64,000 nucleotides of DNA from Trachythela sp. YZ-2020 (Eukaryota; Cnidaria; Anthozoa; Malacalcyonacea; Clavulariidae): assembly GCA_016169945.1 (NCBI GenBank), contig JADLSH010000246.1, positions 1 through 64,000 on the forward strand, in the 5' to 3' direction. The notes under the pieces were generated by a model. That model was given only the letters and a program-made list of their open reading frames with translations, had not been told where the DNA came from and searched no databases. The first letter of the stretch is position 1. The number at the start of each line of letters is the position of its first letter. This document shows, piece after piece, positions 40,037-48,061 of the stretch. The position numbers were made by a program, and so were the translations under genes.

Positions 40037-40426
40037 TTAGCGTGTGGTTCGCGACACACTACTAACCGTCCCATGAATGTGATCAATGGGGTCAGAGTCA
40101 TGGCAGGAGCTGTCGCTCAAGACAAACCGTCGCGCCAGACCTCCTCGATGAAACGCCGCGAACAAGCCATCACGCAATGCGCTGCCACGCGACCAGACCT
40201 CGCACTTGGCCGCGGAAACGTTCTGGATGCCGGCACTACGTAGCTCTGCGATCATGTCAGCAATGTAGTCACCGCGCATGCCGGAGGCCGCGAAGAACAC
40301 CGTGCCTATGGATGCCAACCTCAACGCATCTGCCCTAGCGCCCTCCAAAAAATCAAAAGTGCAATCGACCGCCAGACAAGGTGCCGAGGACAAGAGATGC
40401 ACCAGGGCCATCTTTGCATCCAGCAT
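40037..40426 (-). CDS. Hypothetical protein downstream of tRNA-Glu
   Basis: A 129-aa frame that I do not recognise. It has a Cys-containing N-terminal part (SAPCLAVDCTFDFLEGARADALRLA), a hydrophobic strand (IGTVFFAASG) and a central alpha/beta-like section (DYIADMIAELRSAGIQNVSAAKCEVWS). The codon pattern is plausible but less GC-biased at third positions than its neighbours. Its position just 3' of a tRNA gene leaves open that it is a relic of an integrated element. It may be a shortened remnant, or not a gene at all. Confidence 0.35.
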   Translation of the reverse strand: MLDAKMALVHLLSSAPCLAVDCTFDFLEGARADALRLASIGTVFFAASGMRGDYIADMIAELRSAGIQNVSAAKCEVWSRGSALRDGLFAAFHRGGLARRFVLSDSSCHDSDPIDHIHGTVSSVSRTTR

Positions 40427-40513
40427 AGCTGATTGGAGTGGAGTCCCTCTACCCCCACTTAGATCGCAGGTGAGCGGGTCGAGGGCAGCAGCGGCACCGC
40501 CAAATTCGGGCTC

Positions 40514-41419
40514 TCAGGTCCCGTTCAATTCCTCGAACCCTGCAGACAGGAAGTCGATCAAGCTTCGGACCGAGGGCAGCAGGCCGCGACGCGAGACGAA
40601 GACGGCGTGGATGGTCTCCGGGCGTGGCGCCCAAGCCGGCAACAGCCGCACCAGCTCGCCCCGGGAGAGCGCATCGCGGACCATCATGGTCGGCAGCTGG
40701 ACGATGCCCACGCCCCCGACCGCGGCGGAGCGCAGGGCGATCATGTCGCGGGTTATGAAGCGCGGCCGGTGCTCGACGGTCGCTTGGGCACCATCCGGGC
40801 CGAGCAGCTCCCAAGCGAAGTCATGATGCGGTAGACCAAGCCCGAGACTGGGCAGGCGGGTCAGGTCGACGGGCGCCTCGGGTGCGGACTCGTCCTCGAG
40901 CAGCGCGGGACCGGCCAGCAGGCACTGGCTGCGATCGGCCAGGGCGCGCATGACCAGAGCGCTGTCGTCGAGCGGCAAGGGACGCACGCGGAGCGCCAGG
41001 TCGACCGCCTCGCCGACCAGATCGACCCGGCGGTCGGTCGCCTCCAGGTGTATCTCGACGCGCGGATAGCGGACCATGAAGGCCGCCAGCATGATGCCGA
41101 CGCTCGACTCCACCAGGGCGACCGGGCAGGTCATGCGCACCACGCCGCAGGGCGCCGCGCGGGTCAGCTCGATCGCCTCCTGCGCGGCCTCGGCCTCGAC
41201 CAGCATGGCACTGCAATGGGCGTAGTAGCGCCGTCCGATTTCGGTCACCGAGAAGTGGCGCGTCGAGCGGTGAATCAGCTGGACGCCCAGGCTCTTCTCC
41301 AGCTTTGCGATCCGGCGGCTCAGCTTCGATTTGGGCTCGGCGAGCGCGCGGCCCGCCGGCGCAAATCCGCCATGGTCCACGACCTGGACAAAATAGTAGA
41401 GATCATTGAGGTCTTGCAT
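40514..41419 (-). CDS. LysR family transcriptional regulator
   Basis: The N-terminal winged helix is MQDLNDLYYFVQVVDHGGFAPAGRALAEPKSKLSRRIAKLEKSLGVQLIHRSTRHFSVTEIG, with the family order fully preserved. The C-terminal effector domain is of the CrgA/DsdC-like type (RMTCPVALVESSVGIMLAAFMVRYPRVEIHLEATDRRVDL). It is divergent from the pirin gene with about 127 bp between the starts, so it probably controls pirin and itself. Confidence 0.93.
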   Translation of the reverse strand: MQDLNDLYYFVQVVDHGGFAPAGRALAEPKSKLSRRIAKLEKSLGVQLIHRSTRHFSVTEIGRRYYAHCSAMLVEAEAAQEAIELTRAAPCGVVRMTCPVALVESSVGIMLAAFMVRYPRVEIHLEATDRRVDLVGEAVDLALRVRPLPLDDSALVMRALADRSQCLLAGPALLEDESAPEAPVDLTRLPSLGLGLPHHDFAWELLGPDGAQATVEHRPRFITRDMIALRSAAVGGVGIVQLPTMMVRDALSRGELVRLLPAWAPRPETIHAVFVSRRGLLPSVRSLIDFLSAGFEELNGT

Positions 41420-41546
41420 CGTCCGATCAATGTTCAGTAATTGGAACAGTATGTTGTAAATCGTGGACCTAACGGACTTATCGTTCCGATCTTATGTCTA
41501 TTTCTAGGTCAAGCGATCCTCCGAACACAATAAAGAGGTGACAAGC

Positions 41547-42428
41547 ATGAAAAGGGTCCTCGGCGTCTATAGCGCCCCCCAGCAACACTGGGTCGGTGAC
41601 GGGTTTCCGGTCCGCTCGCTGTTCTCCTACAACACGCGCGGGGAACAGCTGAGCCCGTTCCTGCTCTTCGATTACGCCGGACCGATGGATTTCGATCCGG
41701 CCGAGCGGCCGCGCGGGGTCGGCGAACATCCCCACCGCGGCTTCGAGACCGTCACCATCGTCTATGAGGGTGAGGTGGCGCACCGGGACTCCACCGGTGC
41801 CGGCGGCCTGATCGGCCCGGGCGACGTGCAGTGGATGACCGCCGGGTCCGGCATCCTCCACGAAGAGTTCCATTCGCCCGAGTTCACGCGCGCCGGCGGC
41901 AAGCTGGAGATGGTTCAGCTGTGGGTCAATCTGCCGGCCGCGGACAAGATGTCGGCGCCGAACTACCAGACCCTGCTCGATCGCGACATTCCGGCCGTCG
42001 AGCTCCCGGATCAGGCGGGCGAGCTGCGCGTGATCGCCGGCGACTACGACGGTCACCGGGGCCCGGCCCAGACCTTCACGCCGATCGACGTTTGGGATTT
42101 GCGGCTCAACCGCGGCCGATCCATCGAGCTGGCTTGGCCCGAAGGCCGCACGCTGGCGCTGGCGGTCCTGCACGGCGATTTGGTGGTCAACGGCCATGAG
42201 AGCGTGCAAGAGGCGGAGACGGTCCTGTTCGACCGGGCGGGCCGGAGCGTCTCGCTGGCAGCCAACAGCGATGCCACGCTCCTGCTGCTCAGCGGCGAGC
42301 CGATCGACGAGCCGGTGGTCGGCTACGGGCCCTTCGTGATGAACGACGAGGCCGGGATCCGGCAGGCCGTCACGGACTTCAAGAACGGCCGCTTCGGCAG
42401 CCTCGCGGAACCGCTGGGCGCGCCATAA
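41547..42428 (+). CDS. Pirin family protein
   Basis: Bicupin iron protein; characterised members are quercetin dioxygenases or redox-linked regulators. The N-terminal cupin shows the metal ligands in GVGEHPHRGFETVTIVYEGEVAHRDSTGAGG and GSGILHEEFH. The C-terminal part (RIDDEP-type LSGEPIDEPVVGYGPFVMND) is conserved. The ATG at 41547 has an AGAGGTGAC box just upstream. It is divergent from the LysR gene, an arrangement seen in many proteobacteria. Confidence 0.93.
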   Translation: MKRVLGVYSAPQQHWVGDGFPVRSLFSYNTRGEQLSPFLLFDYAGPMDFDPAERPRGVGEHPHRGFETVTIVYEGEVAHRDSTGAGGLIGPGDVQWMTAGSGILHEEFHSPEFTRAGGKLEMVQLWVNLPAADKMSAPNYQTLLDRDIPAVELPDQAGELRVIAGDYDGHRGPAQTFTPIDVWDLRLNRGRSIELAWPEGRTLALAVLHGDLVVNGHESVQEAETVLFDRAGRSVSLAANSDATLLLLSGEPIDEPVVGYGPFVMNDEAGIRQAVTDFKNGRFGSLAEPLGAP

Positions 42429-42547
42429 CCGATCTAGAGCGCATGTGTGATCTTTGTCACTTGAGATCGGCCCCTTTTTGCTCAAGTCTTGATGTCTCCA
42501 CGGTTTTTGCCCGCGAGCCCGGGCGCTCAAAAAGGAGAGCAGACGAG

Positions 42548-42768
42548 ATGACGGAGTCCAAGAAAACCACCACGACCGAGCAGGGTGCCGTAGATTCGGA
42601 AGAACAGAAGAACAACAGCTCGACGGCGTGACCGGTGGTGCGGGCTACCTCAAAATCGGTGACATCGAGGGTGAATCGGTCGAGTTCAATCGTGACTCAC
42701 TGGCGCAGAAGGTCAAACCGATTGGTCGGCTGCCAGGAGGTTCGATCCGGGCCACCAAGATCAAATAG
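42548..42768 (+). CDS. Mini-gene 1: GG-type leader joined to an Hcp-like segment, one base missing as sequenced
   Basis: From ATG 42548 a hydrophilic leader (MTESKKTTTTEQGAVDSEEQ) is read and then stops at 42631. One frame over, starting near 42607, it continues EEQQLDGVTGGAGYLKIGDI, then EGESVEFNRDSLAQKVKPIG, then RLPGGSIRATKIK to the TAG at 42768. A single missing base near 42607 would join them into about 73 aa. The phrase EEQQLDGVTGG resembles double-glycine leaders of exported peptides. YLKIGDIEGES resembles the first strand of Hcp, the type VI secretion tube protein, although true Hcp is about twice as long. The second mini-gene 0.1 kb downstream has the same design. Confidence 0.5.
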
Positions 42769-42874
42769 GGTCGACAAAGTCGGCAGCTCCACTCCGGCTC
42801 TGCCCGGGGGGCTGCCGGCATGTAACCACCAGGGGGAGTAGCCTCAGGTGGTCAAATCTCACATCGAAGGAGAC

Positions 42875-43102
42875 ATGCTGGTGACTGAAAATCGACAACC
42901 CACTAAGAGCCCCGGCAAGGATGGGTCCGTAACCTTGAGCGAGCAAGACTTGGACAGCGTGACCGCCGCCGGCGTGCCGGGCGTCACCACAGGATACTTC
43001 AAGGGCGTGGACGGACTGAGCGCGGAGATCAAGGTGATCGAGTTTCAGGACGGCGATGACCTGGTGCTGCGGAAACAACCAAGCGTGAAACCCAGCAAGT
43101 AA
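42875..43102 (+). CDS. Mini-gene 2: GG-like leader joined to a phage tail-tube-like segment
   Basis: A 75-aa product. The start ATG at 42875 has a GAAGGAGA box. The first half, ending TLSEQDLDSVTAAG (residues 20-33), has the acidic LSExxLDxVT pattern of double-glycine type leaders, although the cleavage residues read AAG rather than GG. The second half (GYFKGVDGLSAEIKVIEFQD, then GDDLVLRKQPSVKPSK) resembles the beginning of gp19-type tail-tube proteins of contractile injection systems (GL-E-E-R-KLPG pattern) but stops early. No other tail genes are nearby. The hairpin arms at 42781-42787 and 42811-42817 separate it from mini-gene 1. Confidence 0.65.
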   Translation: MLVTENRQPTKSPGKDGSVTLSEQDLDSVTAAGVPGVTTGYFKGVDGLSAEIKVIEFQDGDDLVLRKQPSVKPSK

Positions 43103-43108
43103 TTCGCC

Positions 43109-43675
43109 TCAGGCCCGGGTGATCCGCCGGTAGAGCGCCTGAAACCCGCTCGCGAGGTTTTCCCCGAACAGCGGGTCGCTGTTGCTCTCGAATGCCCGCT
43201 CGAGGCGCTGCCAGTCCTCTGCGCCCAGCCGCTGCTCGGCCAACGGCAGGATCTCGCTCTCCTCGAGGCTCATGTGGCTGCGCTGGAAGTCTATGAAGCG
43301 CGCACCAGCCTCCCTCAGTGCCGCCAAGGCCTCCGGCTCGTCTCGGTCGACCGCCTCGCGCGCCTGCGCCAGGATCGCTGTCAAACGGGCACAGTCCTCG
43401 TGCTGGCGCGCCGCCCGCGCCAGCAGGTCGGCGCTCTCCGGGCAGGTCCGGCGCAGCGCGCTGAACGGGAACTGCTCCTCCTTGGGATGATGATAGCGGT
43501 CCGGGAAGACCCGGACGTAGTAGATCGCCGCGCTGATCAGATCCAGATTCGGCCCGGCCCCGCCGTCGCTCAAACCTTCGAGCTCACGCTGCAGGATCGA
43601 GAGAACTTGGTCGAGCGCGCGGTGCTCGGCGCGGATGAGATCGAGTCCCTTGGGCATTCCGTCGCGATGATCCAA
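43109..43675 (-). CDS. Hemerythrin-like HHE domain protein
   Basis: A four-helix di-iron protein of 188 aa. The ligand pattern is visible as IRAEHRALDQVL, YHHPKEEQFPF, ARQHEDCARL and RSHMSLEESEILPLAE. Such bacterial proteins bind oxygen or NO or repair iron centres. The upstream ATG at 43657 (MPKGLDLI) is an alternative to 43675. It lies 60 bp downstream of the aminotransferase gene on the same strand. Confidence 0.88.
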   Translation of the reverse strand: MDHRDGMPKGLDLIRAEHRALDQVLSILQRELEGLSDGGAGPNLDLISAAIYYVRVFPDRYHHPKEEQFPFSALRRTCPESADLLARAARQHEDCARLTAILAQAREAVDRDEPEALAALREAGARFIDFQRSHMSLEESEILPLAEQRLGAEDWQRLERAFESNSDPLFGENLASGFQALYRRITRA

Positions 43676-43735
43676 GATGGAAACGAGCCACAGCCTGCCC
43701 CATTTGGGACCGGGACGACTTGATATAGGTCATAT

Positions 43736-45073
43736 TCAATCCGCTTTGCCGGCCACTTTGCCGGCGCAGCCTTGCAAGGCCGCCACCAGCGCGTCTCCGA
43801 AACCATCGAGCTGTGCCACGGTCATGACGGTCGAGAGATAGCCGGCCAGCTTCGGGGCCAGGATGTAGCCGGCGGTCATCAGCGCCCGGTGCAACGCCTT
43901 GACCGCCTGGGCCTCCTCCGGCCTCGGATAGGCACTGCGGTAGTCGCTGATCGGACGCTCGTGCAAATGGATATGGAACATGCCGCCGACGCCGGTGACC
44001 TGGCCCGGGACGCCGGCCCGCGCGAAGGCGCCTGATACCACAGCGCGCGCGTGATCGCCGAGCTGCTCCAGCTGCTGGTAGGCCTTGGGGGTCAGCAGCT
44101 CCATGGTCGCGAGGCCGGCGGTCATGGAGAGCGGATTGCCGGTCAGGGTGCCGCTCGAGGGGTTGAGCGGCTTGCCCTGCAGGTGGCTGAACACCGCCAT
44201 GGCCTCGGCGGTGCCGCCGACCGCGCCGACCGCGAAGCCGCCGCCGACGATCTTGGCGTAGGTCGAATAGTCCGCCTCGATGCCGTAGCGCGCCTGGGCG
44301 CCGTGGTAGGCGAGCCGGAAGGCGATCACCTCGTCGACGATCACCAGCGCGCCGAGCTCGCGGGCGACCCGCTGCAGGCAGGCGATGAATGCAGGCGTCA
44401 TCTCGATCATGCCGCAGGCGTTGGGCACCGGGTCGATCAGCACCGCGGCCAGATCGGCCCCGGCCGCCCGCAGGATCCGTTCGGCCGCCGCCTCGTGGTT
44501 CATCGGTAGGACCAGGGTGTCGCCCAGCACGGCTTCGGGGGTGCCCTGGGAAAAGCGCCGCGCGACCGGCTCGTTGCCCCAGTTCTCCGGCGCCGGATCG
44601 AGGCTGACCTCGGCATAGTCGTACATGCCGTGATAAGCGCCCTCGATCTTGGCGATCTTGCTGCGCCCGGTCTTGGCCCTCGCCGCCTTGAGCGCCAGCA
44701 TGACCGCCTCGGTCCCGCTGTTGCAGAACCTGACCTGCTCGACCCGGGCGATGCGGCGGCACAGCAGCTCGGCCAGCTCGATCTCGACCTCGGTCGGCAT
44801 GGAAAAGCAGCTGCCGCGCCCGAGCGCCGCCGCCACCGAACCGATCACGCCGGGATGGGCATGACCGTGGATCAGGGCCGCGAAGTTGTTCATCAGATCG
44901 AAACGCCTGATACCGTCGGCATCTTCGAGATACGGCCCCTCGCCTCGCCCGGCATAGATCGGATAGGGATCCATCCAGGTCTGCAGGCGCGAGATCCCGC
45001 CCGGCAGCACCTGCTGTGCCCGCTCGAACAAACGGTGAGACTCGGACTCATGGTCGGGCCACGGCTTTGCCAT
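43736..45073 (-). CDS. Class III PLP aminotransferase, glutamate-1-semialdehyde aminomutase-like
   Basis: A 445-aa PLP enzyme. FNSGTEAV-type VRFCNSGTEAVMLALKAARAKTGRSKIAKIEGAYHGMYD is present, followed by VIVDEVIAFRLAYHGAQARYGIEADYSTYAKIVGGGF with the cofactor Lys. LNPSSGTLTGNPLSMTAG completes the fold. It resembles HemL-related enzymes, but the genome position among catabolic genes argues for an aminotransferase or mutase acting on an amino acid rather than for heme synthesis. The substrate is unknown. Confidence 0.88.
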   Translation of the reverse strand: MAKPWPDHESESHRLFERAQQVLPGGISRLQTWMDPYPIYAGRGEGPYLEDADGIRRFDLMNNFAALIHGHAHPGVIGSVAAALGRGSCFSMPTEVEIELAELLCRRIARVEQVRFCNSGTEAVMLALKAARAKTGRSKIAKIEGAYHGMYDYAEVSLDPAPENWGNEPVARRFSQGTPEAVLGDTLVLPMNHEAAAERILRAAGADLAAVLIDPVPNACGMIEMTPAFIACLQRVARELGALVIVDEVIAFRLAYHGAQARYGIEADYSTYAKIVGGGFAVGAVGGTAEAMAVFSHLQGKPLNPSSGTLTGNPLSMTAGLATMELLTPKAYQQLEQLGDHARAVVSGAFARAGVPGQVTGVGGMFHIHLHERPISDYRSAYPRPEEAQAVKALHRALMTAGYILAPKLAGYLSTVMTVAQLDGFGDALVAALQGCAGKVAGKAD

Positions 45074-45282
45074 TTCATTCCTCAGTCGTCTTTTTAGCGA
45101 AAGGAGTGACTAGCTTATCTCGGGCTGGGTCCCGAGGCGGAGCAAAAATTGGTTCGGCAGGTGTTGTCGCTGAAATCCAGGTCGCAGCGAGGATCTAGAA
45201 CGACCACCGGCCGACCCAAGGTACGCAGGGTCGGCCAGCTGCCTGCGGACAGATCGGTCCGCAGAAGGTTCGGTAAAGCGGT

Positions 45283-45690
45283 TCAGTGCGAGATCGCGGG
45301 CTCCAGGGTCTTGGCCTGCTCGACCCATTTCTCGACCTGGTTTTGGGTCGGGGTGCGGCGCACCAGCTTCTTGGCCGCGTTGACCTCGACCATCTTGGCG
45401 GTGAGATTCTCGGCCTTGCGGTGCTTCAGCTCTCTCACGGTATCGATGCCCGTGGCCTCGAGCAGCTCGGAGAAATCCTCGCCGACGCCGGAGATACGCA
45501 TCAAGTCGGCCATGTTGGCCCACTTCAGCAGCTGCTTGGTGCTCAGGCCGGTCGCCACGGCAACCGTGTCGCGCCCCTTGGCCGACCCGCAGCGGTCCAG
45601 GAGATCCTGGGTCGTGCCGATCCGGGCCGCTTCCAGGGTCTTTGCGAAGGTCGGGCCGATGCCCTCGATCTCATCGATCCTATAGCTCAT
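45283..45690 (-). CDS. DUF4332 helix-hairpin-helix protein
   Basis: A 135-aa protein with two helix-hairpin-helix-like motifs (IEGIGPTFAKTLEAARIGTTQDLLD and ISGVGEDFSELLEATGIDTVRELKH), matching the DUF4332 pattern. The C-terminus is helical and charged. Such domains often bind DNA non-specifically. Its role is unknown. Confidence 0.82.
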   Translation of the reverse strand: MSYRIDEIEGIGPTFAKTLEAARIGTTQDLLDRCGSAKGRDTVAVATGLSTKQLLKWANMADLMRISGVGEDFSELLEATGIDTVRELKHRKAENLTAKMVEVNAAKKLVRRTPTQNQVEKWVEQAKTLEPAISH

Positions 45691-45744
45691 GTCGGTTTCT
45701 CTCTGTCGGATTGCTGTCGTTTGGTTGGTCTGGGCTTCCAGGGA

Positions 45745-46128
45745 TCACCCGGTCGCGCCGTCGAGCGCCGGCAGAGTGCCCAGCACCCGTTCGACCAGCT
45801 CGTCTCCGGCCTGTTCCTTGGCATAGCCCGTGAACAGGCTCAGCAGATCGCCCATCTGGCCGGGCTCGAGCCCGGACTGTCCGAGCGCGCCGGCAGCACC
45901 CATGGCGCCGCCCAGGCTACCGCCGATCGCCGTGCCCAGGCTGCCCAGCAGGCCGCCGTCACCGCCCGACCCGAGCAAGGCCTCGGCGCCGGGCAACTTG
46001 GCCAGCAAAGCGTCGGCATCGCCGCCCGCGTGCTCCTTGATGAGCTTCAAGACCCCGCCCAGAGCCGAGCGGACCGTGTCCTGGTCCACGCCCAGCCGCC
46101 CGGCGGCCATTCGAACCAATTGATCCAT
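45745..46128 (-). CDS. DUF2780-like small protein
   Basis: A 127-aa protein. The N-terminal part (MDQLVRMAAGRLGVDQDTVRSALGGVLKLIKEHAGGDADALLAKLPGAEALL) is like DUF2780 proteins. A Gly-rich middle (GGDGGLLGSLGTAIGGSLGGAMGAAG) follows, and an amphipathic helix (PGQMGDLLSLFTGYAKEQAGDELVERVL) closes it. No signal peptide is evident. The function is unknown. Confidence 0.75.
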   Translation of the reverse strand: MDQLVRMAAGRLGVDQDTVRSALGGVLKLIKEHAGGDADALLAKLPGAEALLGSGGDGGLLGSLGTAIGGSLGGAMGAAGALGQSGLEPGQMGDLLSLFTGYAKEQAGDELVERVLGTLPALDGATG

Positions 46129-46390
46129 ATAGGCTTCTCCCTTGTTGCCGTTCCAGCGATCGCGGCGCGGCTGCGGCCGGCACCCGCCAGCTGATGCGCA
46201 GTCCGGCTCTCAAAATGAGAGCAAGTTTGGAGCCGAACCGCGGGTCGAAGTCCGAGACCCGCCGGTTGCCCCGCCACCGCCCCGTGTGAGCAACAGCAAG
46301 ACAGCAACAACCGTGCCGGAACAGGCTATCGTCGAATCACGCTTAGCAATCCCGACGCTGCAAACTCCTGGAGGGGCGTACCCCGGTGTT

Positions 46391-46939
46391 TCAGCTGAGC
46401 GGCACCGAGGCGCGTGCCGCGAGCCGGCCATAGAGCTCTTCCGAATGCGGAAAGACCTCGAAGCTGACAGGATCCCAGATCCGCCGGGGCGCGGTCACTT
46501 GGTCGCGGCCGTAGACGTGCAGGCCGACTGCCGGCTCGTCGCCGGCGCACTCGACCGAATGAATGGCGTCCTCGGGCATCGGCGAGACCGAACCCGGGCC
46601 TGCGACGACGGTCTTGACCGCCTCCAGGCGACCGCCCGGCAACGCGCGCCAAAAAGTGTTCTGCTCCGATCCGCTGAGCAGCAGGATCACCGCCCAGGTG
46701 CCGTGGTCGTGCGGTGGCGTCCGGCGGCCCGGCGGGAAGGCGACCTTGAGCAGCGACAGGCCTGGCGACCGAAAGAAGGTCTGCTCGGCGTCGCTGCCGA
46801 TCCCAGTCATGAAGCCGAGCGCCCCAATCAGCCGTTCCCGCTCGCCGGACAGCTCCCGCAGACAGCTCGCGACGCCAGGCAGCGGCCGTTCGGAATCCGC
46901 GGCCTTGGTCAAGCGGTCGACCAGGTCAGCCGGTGTCAT
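46391..46939 (-). CDS. Cysteine-dioxygenase-like cupin, operon partner of the enolase-superfamily gene
   Basis: Single cupin of the cysteine-dioxygenase-like superfamily (182 aa). The iron-ligand motif is [23 protein letters not shown] and the third His lies in [24 protein letters not shown]. Known relatives oxidise thiols of cysteine, 3-mercaptopropionate or related compounds to sulfinates. It overlaps the preceding enolase gene by four bases (ATGA) and so belongs to the DAO-enolase operon. A second, divergent cupin of this family lies at 61840. Confidence 0.78.
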   Translation of the reverse strand: MTPADLVDRLTKAADSERPLPGVASCLRELSGERERLIGALGFMTGIGSDAEQTFFRSPGLSLLKVAFPPGRRTPPHDHGTWAVILLLSGSEQNTFWRALPGGRLEAVKTVVAGPGSVSPMPEDAIHSVECAGDEPAVGLHVYGRDQVTAPRRIWDPVSFEVFPHSEELYGRLAARASVPLS

Positions 46940-48042
46940 AACTCCGCCTCGCTGATCCGGTGCTCTGCAGCGGCCAGCCAGTCCGGGTGGATCTCGACTC
47001 CCCAGCCGGGCTCCGACGGGATGGTCGCCTTGCCGTCGACGATGTCAAAGGGCGACCTGCGGTACAGCCCCTCCTGCCAGGGGTAATAGTCGGCGCCCTC
47101 GATCGAGAACTCGAGGTACTTGCCGGCGTTGGGCAACGCCCCCAGAAGGTGCATCGTGAAGAGCGTCACCAGAGACAGGTTGGCGCAGTGCGGCGTGCAG
47201 GGCAGGCTGGCGGCCTCGGCCATGCGGGCGACCTGGAGCGTGCGCTCGATGCCGCCCAGGTAACAGACGTCGGGCTGAATGATATCGACCGCGCGCATCT
47301 CGATCATTCGCCGCCAGGTCGGGATCGAGCAGTCCTGCTCGCCGCCCGTGACGTCGATGGTCAGGGCATCGGTCACCTGCTTGGTCTGCTCCAGCTCCCA
47401 ATAGGGGCAGGGTTCCTCGAAGTGGCTGATGCCGTTGTCCTCGAGCAGCCGCCCGACCTCGATCGCCCGCTCGGGCGAAAAGCCGCTGTTGGCGTCGACC
47501 AGTAGCGCGACCTCGTCGCCCATGGCCTTGCGCAGAGTCGGGACGATCTCCTCGGTGCGGCCCGGCCACTCGTCGACGTCGCGGCCGCATTCGGCGGCGA
47601 CGCGGAACTTGAACGCATCGAAACCGAACCGGTCGCGCAAGCGCACCAAGCGCGCGGCCTCGTCCTTCGGCGTAATGTCGCGCTTCATCGAGGAGCCATA
47701 GGCGCGGATCGCCCGAGGTCTGCCGCCGAGCAGCTCGCAGACGCTCTTGCCCTCGAGCTTGCCGCGCAGGTCCCACAGCGCGGTATCGAGGCCGGCCATG
47801 GCGCGGCGCAGATAGGAGCCCGGAAACTTGTGCTCCCGCAAGGGGACGACATCGACCAGCCCGGCGATATCGAAGGCATCGTGGCCGAGCGCATAGGGCG
47901 CGACCTGGCGATGTAGCACCAGGGACGTGATGTCCGAGTGGTAGGTGGAAACCTGGCCCCAGCCCTGGCTGCCGTCCTCGGCGGTCACCCGGGTGATGCC
48001 GACGAACTCGGTACAAAAGGTCTCGATCGACTTTATCTTCAT
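46936..48042 (-). CDS. Enolase-superfamily (mandelate racemase/muconate lactonizing) enzyme
   Basis: A 368-aa enzyme. The capping domain begins [30 protein letters not shown]. Barrel motifs include [10 protein letters not shown] (Lys-x-Arg at the usual Lys-x-Lys place), [18 protein letters not shown] with the first metal Asp, [13 protein letters not shown] and VTGGEQDCS with metal acids, and [12 protein letters not shown] with the terminal His. It probably abstracts the alpha proton of a carboxylate as a dehydratase or racemase. It lies between the DAO-type gene (20 bp) and the cupin (4-bp overlap). Confidence 0.87.
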   Translation of the reverse strand: MKIKSIETFCTEFVGITRVTAEDGSQGWGQVSTYHSDITSLVLHRQVAPYALGHDAFDIAGLVDVVPLREHKFPGSYLRRAMAGLDTALWDLRGKLEGKSVCELLGGRPRAIRAYGSSMKRDITPKDEAARLVRLRDRFGFDAFKFRVAAECGRDVDEWPGRTEEIVPTLRKAMGDEVALLVDANSGFSPERAIEVGRLLEDNGISHFEEPCPYWELEQTKQVTDALTIDVTGGEQDCSIPTWRRMIEMRAVDIIQPDVCYLGGIERTLQVARMAEAASLPCTPHCANLSLVTLFTMHLLGALPNAGKYLEFSIEGADYYPWQEGLYRRSPFDIVDGKATIPSEPGWGVEIHPDWLAAAEHRISEAEL

Positions 48043-48061
48043 TGGTTATCCCAAGCTGAAT

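Noticed and set aside
42548..43102. Remnant prophage or type VI secretion locus
   Set aside because: Only two short tube-like segments with export-type leaders are present; no sheath, baseplate, ATPase or capsid gene is nearby.
47045..48016. 323-codon minus-strand frame in the enolase gene
   Set aside because: It is an out-of-frame Arg/Gly-rich shadow of the enolase-superfamily gene at 46936-48042.
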